NCBI GenBank assembly: GCA_948144175.1
Contig: CANXME010002096.1
Location: forward strand, 1,984,001 to 2,048,000
DNA: 64,000 bases
From: Closterium sp. NIES-65
Taxonomy: Eukaryota; Streptophyta; Zygnematophyceae; Desmidiales; Closteriaceae
Direction of reading: 5' to 3'
This document shows positions 18,384-28,475 of the stretch, one piece after another. Below the pieces are notes generated by a model. That model searched no databases, had not been told where the DNA came from, and saw only the letters and a list, made by a program, of their open reading frames with translations. A program made the position numbers and the translations under genes. Every line of letters begins with the position of its first letter. Within the stretch, counting starts at the first letter, position 1.

Positions 18384-20122
18384 TGGTATTAGAGCTTAAC
18401 GCTCCTGGCCTGTGGGCCCACTCGATTCCACTGCCATATTGTGTGTCGTGCGCCCCGTGGCGCGCGACCACCTATTTTTCTTCCCGCCACGCGCTCGGGG
18501 CGCGTGGCGGTTTTCTGCCCGCCGTGCGCCCCGAGGCGCGCGGCGGGTACCTACCTCGTCGCGGCGTCTTGGGGGCCCGCGCGCTGGCCCCGACCGTCGC
18601 CTCGTCGCGGCGTTTTTGGGGCCCGCACGCAGGTCCCTCCCTTCTCCTCGTCGCGGCACTTTCGGGGCCCGTGCGCCGGCCCCTCCCGTTCCCTCATCGC
18701 GGCACCTTAGGGGCCTGCGCGTGGTCCCCTCTTGTTGCCCGTCGAGGCACTTTCGGGGACCTGCGCGGCTCCCTATCACGTCGCCCTTCAGGGCACAATG
18801 GGGGCCGCGCCCTTCACCTCCCCTACATTCTACTTTCCGCTGCAGCAGCCCCAGGTGCGGCCACCCACGCTGCACCAGCCCTTGGAGCAGCCACAACCGC
18901 CTCAGCAGCAGCCCCTGGAGGAGCCGCCGCAGCAGCAGCAGCAGCTCCAGGAGCAGCCGCCCCAGCAGCAGCCCCTGGAGGAGCCGCCGCAGCAGCAGCA
19001 GCAGCCCCAGCAGCAGCAGCCACTGGAGCAGCCGCACCAGCAGGAGCCGCCCCAGCAGCAGCAGCCCCGGGAGCAGCCGCCCCAGCAGCAGCAGCCCCGG
19101 GAACTGCCGCCCCAGTAGCAGCTGCCTCTGAAGCGGCCACCTCAGCAGCAGCAACCCCTGGAGCCGCTGCTACTGCAGCAGCCACCCCAGCAGCAGTAGT
19201 TCCTGGAGCCGCCCCAGCAGCAGCAGCCCCGGAAACAGCCGCCCCAGCAGCAGCTGCCTCTGAAGCGGCCGCCCCAGCAGCAGCCCCTGGAGGAGCCGCC
19301 GCAGCAGCAGCAGCAGCCCCAGCAGCAGCAGCCACTGGAGCAGCCGCACCAGTAGGAGCCGCCCTAGCAGCAGCAGCCCCGGGAGCAGCCGCCCCAGCAG
19401 CAGCAGCCCCGGGAACTGCCGCCTCAGTAGCAGCTGCCTCTGAAGCGGCCACCTCAGCAGCAGCAACCCCTGGAGCCGCTGCTACTGCAGCAGCCACCCC
19501 AGCAGCAGTAGTTCCTGGAGCCGCCCCAGCAGCAGCAGCCCCGGGAACTGCCGCCCCAGCAGCAGCTGCCTCTGAAGCGGCCGCCCCAGCAGCAGCCCCT
19601 GGAGGAGCCGCCGCAGCAGCAGCAGCAGCCCCAGCAGCAGCAGCCACTGGAGCAGCCGCACCAGCAAGAGCCGCCCCAGCAGCAGCAGCCCCGGGAGCAG
19701 CCGCCCCAGCAGCAGCAGCCCCGGGAACTGCCGCCCCAGTAGCAGCTGCCTCTGAAGCGGCCACCCCAGCAGCAGCAACCCCTGGAGCCGCTGCTACTGC
19801 AGCAGCCACCCCAGCAGCAGCAGTCCCTGGAGCCGCCCCAGCAGCAGCAGCCCCGGGAACTGCCGCCCCAGCAGCAGCTGCCTCTGAAGCGGCCACCCCA
19901 GCAGCAGCAACCCCTGGAGCAGCTGCTACTGCAGCAGCCACCCCAGCAGCAGCAGTCGCTGGAGCCGCCCCAGCAGCAGCAGCCCCGGGAGCAGCCGCCC
20001 CAGCAGCAGCTGCCTCTGGAGCGGCCACCCCAGCAGCAGCAGCACGTGGAGCAGCAGCAGCAGCAGCCGCCCCTGGCCCCTGCAGCAGCCGCTCATGGAC
20101 GAGGTGCAGCCGTGGGGGGTGA
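18384..20122 (+). repeat. E internal region: GC-rich leader repeats then CAG-based higher-order repeat
   Basis: 18460-18830 holds degenerate cgcgcggcg-type repeats as in other leaders of this group. 18840-20080 is CAG/CCN repeat with a higher-order period of 312 bp (for example 19170-19466 versus 19482-19778). One frame stays open from an ATG that overlaps the primer site (18383) to 20122 and would give an Ala/Pro-rich 579-aa chain. Two other frames are open over long parts too, as expected for stop-poor repeats, so I do not call a gene. Confidence 0.75.
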
Positions 20123-20742
20123 GTGTGGGGGTGCTAGTTGTGGGGGTGTCGGTTGTGCGTGCCGTCCCCTCCTCCTCCTCCTCCTTCGTCTCCCACTGCT
20201 ACAGCTCTCGCTGGGGGGGGTGGATGTGTGGGAGACTGGGGTTTAGGGTTTAAGGGGGGTGGGTGGAGCTAGCGGTATAGCAGCGGGTGTGTGTCGGGGG
20301 GTGGGACTATGTGCGGGAGGATGAGCGGAGGTTGCCAGTCTGTTGTCCGCAGCACCTGTAGTCCGGGCGCTTAGTCCGGTAGCCCAGTGAGTTTGTTGCT
20401 GCGCCAGTCGCCCGAGGGTCCGTTGCCTGTCTGCCGCCACTTGAGCCGCGGGGCCTGTTACTCCTGTAGTCCGGGCGCTTAGTCCGGTAGCCACTGTGCT
20501 CGCCACTCCTGTTGCCCGTAAGTCTGCAGCTTCAGCCGCCGCCTTCTATCTCCTCTCCTCTCACTCTCCCTCCTCCTCCTCACTTGCCCGTTGTGACTAC
20601 CACTAGCTTTGCTGATAATTGTGCACTTTAACTATTGCTTCTTGAACTTGTGCTCAGAATGTGTGGTGACATTGTGATCCACCCTGAGCTTGTACTGCTT
20701 TGCCTGCTCTGCTGATTACACCCCACTTTGGCTATGGGGGTG
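20123..20742 (+). other. E 3' untranslated region
   Basis: Low-complexity decay products to about 20620, then a segment shared with C2-C5 (gtgctcagaatgtgtggtga, ccaccctgagcttg, ccccactttggctatggggg) ending in the purine tract. Confidence 0.7.
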
Positions 20743-20956
20743 TGTCAGAATATATTTGCTGTCTAGCCTGCAGTGGGGTACTCTGTAATGAGTACAACCC
20801 AATTTAGGGCATTGTACTTGTATCCCAACTCTTGCTAGTGAAACTCCTCCTTCTCTTTCTAAAATCTCTCGATACCTTCCTCCTCACCCTCGAACTCGAT
20901 CACCTAGGCACCTAAGTTATGGCTTCTAAGCCTACCTCTACTTAAACATTTTGATA
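20743..20956 (+). repeat. E 3' LTR
   Basis: Pair of 18170-18383, followed by ttcta. Confidence 0.9.
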
Positions 20957-21134
20957 TTCTAAGGCAACTGCAGTAGTGGTGCGCGCGAAAAAAAAAAGTG
21001 ATGCGCGCGAGCAGCCGAGGCGCGCGCGGGCAGCAGTCAAGGCAGGCAGGCATGCAGTGAGGCCGTAGGTGAGGTAACTAGGTTACTGGTGGGCCCTATT
21101 CTTAGGTCCTAGAGACCTACTGCTCTAGATGCCA

Positions 21135-21268
21135 TGTTGAGACTTAGGCAAGGGATTATTCAACTATCGAGAAGTTTGGTACAAAAGTTAAACCTAAGGG
21201 GTTGTACCCTACAGTGAGTACCCCACTAAAGCCTACCCAAACTATAACATATAAACATATGTTTGACA
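21135..21268 (-). repeat. C1 5' LTR
   Basis: Minus-strand LTR next to the primer site 21134-21122. It faces the C2 5' LTR head to head across the 5 bp cttca. Confidence 0.88.
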
Positions 21269-21273
21269 CTTCA

Positions 21274-21402
21274 TGTCAAAACATATATGCTGTAGTCTTT
21301 GTAGGCTATAGTGGGGTAGATACTATGGGGTACAACACTTTTAGATTTCCTACTTGTACCCACCTCTTCCTTAGTCAATTCATTCCTCACTAATTTCTCA
21401 CA
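21274..21402 (+). repeat. C2 5' LTR
   Basis: It starts TGTCAAAACATATATG and ends TTTCTCACA. Contains the core aggctatagtggggtag and ggggtacaac common to this group. Confidence 0.9.
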
Positions 21403-21439
21403 TGGTATAGAGCGGGTTCCCTAGTGTGACCGTTTTCCT

Positions 21440-22254
21440 TAGGGCCCACCAATTCGAAAAAAAAATTCTGCCCTGCCCGAAGCGCGCTTCGAGCTCGGGC
21501 CTTCCTTGCCGTCGCGTCCCCTAGCGGTCTACCTCTGCCGTCGCGGCCCTTAGCGGCCGGCCGTTGCCGCCCTTAGCGGCCAGCTGTCACGGCTCTTAGC
21601 GGCATGCCGCGACCGCCCTTACGCGGCCCGCCCTGCCGCCCTTAGCGGCCCGCCCGCCCCGTCGTCGCGGCCCCAACCCTACCGCCCTTAGCGCCCCGCC
21701 CGCCTCGTCGTCGCGGCCCACCCTGCCGCTCGTCGCGGCCCGCCCGCCCCGTCGTCGCGGCCTGCCCTGCCGCTCATCGCGGCCCGCCCGCCCCGTCGTC
21801 GCGGCTCGCCTACTCGTCGTTGCGGCCCGCCTGCCCGTCGTCGCGGCCCGCCCCTGCAGTCGCGGTCCCTGACCATCGCGGCCCCTGCAGACGCAGCCCC
21901 TGCTGTCGCGGCCCCTGCTGTCGCGGCCCTGTTGTCGCGGCCCTTGCTGTCGCAACCCCTCCAGTCGCGGCCCTGCTGTCGCGGCCCTCTCTGCAACCGC
22001 AGCTGCAGCCCTGACCTGTCGGCGTGCCTCGGCCCTCCCCTTCCAGTTGCGGCCCTAGCCCCAATCCCGCCCTGGTAAGCGCACCGCTGCACCCGCGCCG
22101 CCCTACTAAGTTGCGCCGCTCTGCTGAGCCGCGCCGCCCTGCCGAGCCGCGCCTCCCTGCCGAGCTGCGCCGCCCTGCTGAACCGAGCCGCCCTAACGAG
22201 TCGCGCTACTAGTGCTGCTGCTGCTGCTAGGCCGTTACTACTGCTCCTGCTGTT
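21440..22254 (+). repeat. C2 leader, GC-rich tandem repeats
   Basis: About 800 bp between primer site and gag ATG made of degenerate gtcgcggcccgccc units, then cgccctgccgagccg units. No protein of its own is supported; frames on both strands are open only because of composition. Confidence 0.75.
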
Positions 22255-25200
22255 ATGGCTACCCCTACCGTCCTTACCTTTGATGCTGAGGGTCGAGCAG
22301 TAGATTTCGAGGTCTGGGTCGATGATCTGCACCTTTTCCTGCAGTGCGACTCTAAGGACGGAGTCTCCCTGTTTGATCTCACGTCTGGCACCTTTGCTGC
22401 ACCTGCTGCCGATGCTAACAGTACTGTTCGCTCGCAGCAGACCACGCGCGATGCTGCTGCCCATCTTGTCATTCGCAGTCACTTGCCGTTTGCTGAGCGT
22501 GCGCACTTTAGCCAGTACAAGACCGCTAGGACTCTGTACGACGCTGTTGTTGCGCGCTACTCCTCCCCTGCCACTGCTGCCCTTAGCCGCCTTATACTGC
22601 CGTACCTGTTCCCTGACCTAGCTGCTTTTGCCACAGTCGCTGACCTCATTACGCACCTCCGCAATAGTGACACCCGCTACCGCACTGAGTTTTGCGCCGC
22701 GAACCCCCCCCTATGTACATCACTCTCTACTACCTAGTCACCCGGCTCCCTAACTCCCTTCGCTCGGTCAGGGACCACTTCCTCTCCCTTTGCCCCACCA
22801 CGCTCACCATTGACCTCCTCGAGGAGCGACTCCTGGCAGCAGAGAAGAGCATAGTCACTGTAGGAGCCTCTCGTGGTGGCCCTCGTGCCCCTTTCTTTGA
22901 GAGGTGCTCCCCAATCCCTCTTTTGCCCTCTGTTGCCTCTGCTGCTGCTGTCGACCTCGTTGGCACCGAGTCGGTCGGCGGTGCGTCTGCTCCCAGTGGG
23001 AGGCGCCGCAGCGGTAGGAGCAAGGGGGGGAAGGGTGCTGGAGGGGATGGCGGGGGTGGCAGTGGTGGAGGTGGAGGGGGTGGTGGTGGAGGTGGGGGTG
23101 GTGGGGGTGGGGGCTTCGGTAGCGGTGGTGGAGGTGGAGGCGGTGGCGGCAGCGGCGGTGGGGGCTGAGGTGGCGGCGGCGGTGGGGGTAGCGGCGGCGG
23201 TGGTGCTGGTCGGGGTGGAGCTGTACAACGCGGAGGCTCTGATGGTGGTCAGCGCCAGCAGCAACAACGCCGTCGTGAGACCCTGTCGCCCCAGCAGCTT
23301 CGTGAGTGGTACGCTGGACGTGGGAGGTCTGGGGGTGTTGGTCCTTGTGCTTATGTTCTCCGCATCGGCGAGCGTAGTGGGGAGACGTGCAGAGGGCCGC
23401 ACGCCACGCACCACTACTTTGGCCGCCTGACTAATGCCTGGCGTCCACAGTTTCCAGACGCCATGGAGCTCCCTCGCTGGGGTGATCTGTTTAGGTCGAG
23501 GGCTCCTATCTTTGATCTTAACTATGATGCTATCCTTGCTGCTATGTATGCTGGGACTATTAGTGCAGAGGGTGACTGTTACCTGTCTGTTCCACCCGAC
23601 AAGGGCATTGGGACTGCTGCTCTAGGTGCTAGTGAGTCTGCTGCTCCAGGTGCTAGTGAGTTTGCTGCTCCAGGTGCTAGTGAGTCTGCTCTCTCAGGTA
23701 CCGCGTCGGCTCAGGTCTTGCACACTTTCACCCTTGACTCGGGTGCTTCCCGCTCCTTCTTTCGCGACTGCACCACACTCACGCCGCTCTGTCGGCCAGT
23801 GGCAGTCTCCCTGACTGATCCCTCTTGGGGTCCGGTCCTTGCACACTCCTCCATGGTTCTGCCGTGTCCGGCGGTCCCGTCTAGCTCTCTGTCTCGCCTC
23901 CACCCCCCCTCGTTCTCCACGAACTTGGTGAGTGGAGGTGACCTTCAGGACGCGTGGGTTGACCACTTCACTCCTAGAGGTCAGCGGGTGACCCACTGTT
24001 CGTGTACTCTGACGGGCCGGCACCTAGCCACGTTCACCCGTCAGCCTGGGTCGAGCCAGTACACCCTGTCTACCGTGTCTCCTCAGGTCGCTGAGTCTGG
24101 TCAGGTAGCCGCGTCGGGTCAGGTGTTTGCTGCAGCGTCCCGGTCTAGTCCTGAGTCTGCCCCCTGCTCGTGTCGCCTCCTGTCTCACCAGACTCTCCTC
24201 TGGCACCACCGCCTTGGTCACCCCTCCCTGCCTTGTCTCCGAGGCATGGCCTCCCGTGTCCTTGTCACTAGTCTTCCCCGACTCTCTCCTCCCCTCCCCC
24301 CGGGGCCTGCCCCTACCTGTGTTCCTTGCGTCGAGGGGTGGCAGCGCACCGCTCCTCACTCCTCTGAATTCCCTCCGACGGAGGCTCCCGTGCAGACTCT
24401 TCACATGGACGTGTGGGGCCCAGCCCGCGTCCGTGGACAGGGTCACGAGCGCTACTTTTGCTTGTAGTTGACGACTACTTGCGTTACACCACACTCTTCC
24501 CCTTGCGTTGCAAGGGTGAGGTCCCTAAGGTGCTGATCGCCTGGATCCGCGCTGCCCGTTGTCAGCTCAGCGAGAGTTTTGGCTCGGACCTTCGTGTTCT
24601 GCATCTGCACTCCGACAGAGGTGGAGAGTTTTCCTCCGACCTTCTGCGGGCCTTCTTTTGTGCGGAGGGCATCCGCCAGACTTCACGCTTCCGGCCTCTT
24701 CACAGAAAAATGGGATTGCTGAGCGCTGCATTGGCATGGTCATGGACGTCGCTCGTACGTCCATGATCCATGCGGCTGCTCCCCATTTTCTGTGGTCGTT
24801 CGCAGTTTAGTACGCGGCGCATCCGCTCAACCTCCAGCCCCGCGTCTCCGTGCCAGAGACCACCCCCACTCTGTGGTGTACGGGGAAGGTTGGCGATGTG
24901 TCTGCGTTCCGTGTCTGGGGATCTCGAGCTTTCGTCCGCGACTTGTCTGCGGACAAGCTGTCCTCCCGTGCTGTTCCCTTCGTCTTCCTTGGCTTCCCCC
25001 CTGACGCGCCTGGTTGGCAGTTTTACCACCCCACCTCGCGACATGTTCTGTCCTCTTAGGACATCACATTTTATGAGTCGGTCCCCTACTTGCGTCTCTT
25101 CCCCTATCGCACTCCCCCCCTCCCTCCCAAGCCGCTCTACCTCTCGCCAGGTCCTCCCTCGGTAGACCCCCTCCCTCCTTAGGGTCCTGCTCCCTCAGGT

Positions 25201-28175
25201 GTGTCCCAGGTAGACGCAGTCGAGCTTATCGAGGTAGCTGTTGACTCTGGAGCTACTAGGGGTGCTGAGCCTGCGGGTGCCGGGTCTGGGGGTGCTGAGC
25301 CTGAGCATGTGGAGCCTGGGGGTGCTGAGTCTGGGGGTGCTGAGTCTGGGGGTGCTGAGCCTGGGGGTGTTGAGTCTGGGGGTGCGGAGCCCGAAGGTGC
25401 TGAGCCTACGCGTGTGGAGTGTGGAGGCGTTTTGCCTGGCGGTCCTTCGGGTGCTTCGTCCCGTCGGGAGCCGCTCTTTCCTCAGCAGCTGCGCGAGTGG
25501 TTTGCTCGGCGTTGGAGCCGTGCTGCTGGAGCTGGTGGTGCTACGGGCGCTGGAGGTCCTGCTGCTGCTGGAGCTACTTGGGGTTCTGGAGCCACTGGTC
25601 CTGGAGGTGCTCGTACTGGAGGTACTGGAGCTGATAGGCCTGGTGGTGCCACTAGTGCTAGAGCTACTGTAGGTGCTACTGGTGCTGCTGGACCTGCTGG
25701 AGCTGCTGATGGTGCTGCTGGTGCTGGAGCTGCTGGAGGTGCTGCGGGCACTACTGCTGGTGCTGCTGGAGTTGGAGCTGCCGCTGGTGCTGGAGCTGCA
25801 GGAGGTGCTGCTGGAGCTGCTGGTGGTGTTACTGGTGCTGGCGCTGTTCCTGCTGAGCGGCCGTGGCCATACTTTGTTCCGCTCCTTGACTAGGTTCTTG
25901 GTCTCCCGCCTTCTACTGGTCCTGCCCCTTCCTTAGAGTGTCCACCGCCTGTCCTGTCGCAGTCACAGCTACAGCCCGCCTCCCCACTGCCTGCTCCTTC
26001 TCCTTACACTAGTCGGACTGGAGGTCTTGTTGAGCATCGTGAGCCTGCGTCTCGTCCTGCGTCGCCCGTTCGTGCTGCTTGCACTAGTGGTCGTGGTTTG
26101 CGTCAGCGTCTTCCTCCTATCCCTGTCATGCACCGGATGACTCTGCGTCCTTCCACTGCTCCGCAGCGTGTCCCTCTGCCGTCTCCTCTTGAGTCTTCTC
26201 TTCCTGCCCTTGCTGACCCGTAGTCTGACTCCCTTCGTGCTGCTAGTCCTACTGTTACGCGTCTCCTAGCCACTATTGTCACTAACCCTTCCTTTGAGTC
26301 TGCTGCTGCGTCTGCTCTTGTTGCTGAGCTTGTCGACTTTTCTGCTCGCTGTCGTCTAGACTATGCTTCTATTCTTGTTGCTGAGTCTGAGTCTGTCTGT
26401 CCTCGTCCGTCGGGGGTGAGTGTGCTCTTGGCACGGACGTCCTTCAGGACAGGTAGGAGGAGTTCCAGTGTTTGGCTGCTGCTTCACCTCATCTTGTGTC
26501 CATGCTGCTTACCCCGGAGGGAGACCCGGATGCACTAGACATCCCGACTCCGCGCTCTTACGCAGAGGCGGTTGAGGGTCCCTACTCCTCTCAGTGGCAG
26601 GCAGCCATGGACGCAGAGATGGTTTCATGGAAGTCCACAGGCACCTACGTTGATGAGGTTCCCCCACCTGGGGCGAGCATTCTCGATGGCATGTGGATCT
26701 TCAGGGTGAAGCGGCCGCCGGGTTCCCCGCCTGTCTTCAAGGCGCGTTACGTGGCTCGAGGCTTCAGTCAGCAACAGGGAGTTGACTACTTTCAGACCTT
26801 CTCTCCCACCCCGAAGATGACCACTCTTCGGGTACTACTCCACGTTGCTGCTCAGCGTGACTACGAGCTTCACTCTCTTGACTTCAGCATAGCCTTTTTA
26901 CAGGGTAGCCTGCACGAGGAGATCTGGCTGCGCCGCCCACCTGGCTTCACTGGGTCGTTTCCTCCTGGTACCCAGTGGTGCCTCTGGTGGCCAGTCTACG
27001 GTCTCCGCCAGGCACCCCGTGAGTGGCACGACACACTGAGGACTACAATGGCGGCACTTGGGTTTGCTCCTTCTACTTCTGACCCGTCGCTGTTTCTGCG
27101 CACCGACACCTCGCTGCCGCCGTTCTACATCCTCGTGTACGTCGACGACTTGGTCTTTGCCTCTTCTGACAGTGAGGTAGTTACTCTAGTGAAGTCGGAG
27201 CTGTAGAAGAGACACATGTGCACGGACCTGGGTGAGCTGCGCAACTATCTTGGCTTGCGGATCAGTCAGTACAGAGCACACTACACCATCACTCTGACCC
27301 AGTCACACATGGTGCAGCAGGTCCTTCAGCGCTTTGACTTCCAGGACTCCTCGCTACAGTCCACTCATCTGCCTACCGGTCTCTCTCTCTTAGCTTTGCC
27401 TTTGGATGAGTCCGTAGAGCCGAGTGGCCCGTATCCAGAGCTTGTGGGCTGCCTCATGTACCTGATGACTTGCACTCGTCCTGACCTTGCTTACCCTCTT
27501 AGCATCCTGGCACGCTACGTTGCGCCCGGGAGACACCGTCCAGAGCACTGGAAGGCAGCTAAGAAGGTGTTGCGCAACTTGGGCAGTACGTCGGGCATGG
27601 GGCTCGTGCTTGGGGGACAGGGTCCAGTTGTTCTCACTGGTCACGCAGACGCTTCTTGGGTTGACGACTTGACTACGCAGCGGTCGTCGTAGGGTTACAC
27701 CTTCAGCCTTGGCTCCGGTTCTGTCTCTTGGCGGTCTACCCGCTCGTCTTCTGTTCTCAGCTCTAGTTGTGAGGCTGAGATCTACGCAGGGGCCATGGCT
27801 GCACAGGAGCTGCGTTGGCTCACCTACCTGCTGACCGACCTGGGCGAGGCGCCTCGTTCTCCTCCGGTTCTGTACGTCGACAACAAGGCAATTCTTCCCT
27901 TGTGTCGCGAGCAGAGACTGGAGCACAGAACGAAGCACATTGCTCTTCGCTACTTTCTTGCCCGAGAATTGCAGCAGCATGGTCAGCTTCGTCTTCTCTA
28001 CGTGGCCTCTCGGGCAAACACTGCTGATATCTTCACCAAGGCACTTCGGCCTTGTGATTTTCAGCGGTTCTGTACTGTTTTAGGGCTTGTTCCCACTTTA
28101 CCTCGCCCACTTCTTGACTTTACTTGTACTGTGATCTCTAAATATACCAGCCTGCTTACACTTGCTAGGTTGTGA
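22255..28175 (+). pseudogene. C2 gag-pol, multiply disrupted
   Basis: Gag starts at ATG 22255 (MATPTVLTFDAEGRAVDFEVW) and shifts frame near 22700. A Gly-rich tract follows (23030-23220), then protease TLDSGASRSFF (about 23740), integrase (HMDVWGP, 24405; HSDRGGEF, 24610), an Ala/Gly/Glu repeat linker (25260-25860), RT (26472-27206, YVDDLVF) and RNase H (27216-28110). Several stops are TAG or TGA where C5 has CAG or CGA, for example in the segments near 25060 and 25890, which suggests C-to-T decay. Confidence 0.88.
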
Positions 28176-28341
28176 TCACTGCTTGTTCACCTTGATTTAT
28201 AATCCTGCATGTAAACTGGTCTTTTGGCCTCTTGCTTGTGCTCAGAATGTGTGGAGACGTCGTGATCCACCCTGAGCTTGCTTTACTCCTCTTGACTGGT
28301 CTTGTGACCTCTTGTTCTCCCCCACTTTGCCTATAGGGGTG

Positions 28342-28470
28342 TGTCAAAATATATATGTTGTAGTCTTTGTAGGCTATAGTGGGGTAGATACTGTGGGGTA
28401 CAATACTTTTAGGTTTCCTACTTGTACCCACCTCATCCTTATTCAATTCATTCATCACTTTTTTCTCACA
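28342..28470 (+). repeat. C2 3' LTR
   Basis: Pair of 21274-21402, followed by cttca. Confidence 0.9.
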
Positions 28471-28475
28471 CTTCA

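Larger units (their letters stand above)
18170..20956 (+). mobile_element. Non-autonomous LTR retrotransposon E (2787 bp)
   Basis: LTRs 18170-18383 and 20743-20956 are both 214 bp and nearly identical (two differences seen). Exact duplication ttcta at 18165-18169 and 20957-20961. Primer site tggtattagagc at 18384-18395 and purine tract tatgggggtg before 20743. No gag, protease, integrase or RT is recognisable inside. The 3' UTR (20650-20742) closely matches that of C2-C5, so their proteins are the likely source of mobility. It is inserted in C1. Confidence 0.88.
16594..21268 (-). mobile_element. Short-LTR copia element C1 (internally deleted), carrying E
   Basis: LTRs at 21135-21268 (5') and 16594-16726 (3') on the minus strand, 134 and 133 bp. 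Duplications cttca at 16589-16593 and 21269-21273. The minus-strand primer site tggcatctagagc is at 21134-21122; the purine tract is before 16726. The leader (21121-20957) joins directly to the middle of reverse transcriptase, so gag, protease, integrase and the RT N-terminus are missing. Without E it is only about 1.9 kb. Confidence 0.88.
21274..28470 (+). mobile_element. Short-LTR copia element C2 (7.2 kb, decayed)
   Basis: LTRs 21274-21402 and 28342-28470 are both 129 bp and differ at about ten positions. Duplications cttca at 21269-21273 and 28471-28475. Primer site tggtatagagc at 21403-21413; purine tract before 28342. It carries leader, gag, protease, integrase, RT and RNase H, all broken by stops and shifts. 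Inserted in B gag. Confidence 0.9.

Noticed and set aside
18823..20028. 401-codon Ala-rich minus-strand frame
   Set aside because: Complement of the same CAG/CCN repeat.
18383..20122. 579-codon Ala/Pro-rich open frame as a protein gene
   Set aside because: The ATG overlaps the primer binding site, several frames on both strands are open over the same repeats, and no domain is present. Described as element E repeat instead.
21688..22506. Minus-strand Arg/Gly-rich frame
   Set aside because: Shadow of the C2 leader repeats and gag.
16594..28470. A single large palindromic element formed by C1 and C2
   Set aside because: Each has its own LTR pair, primer site and purine tract, and the LTR lengths differ (133/134 versus 129 bp).
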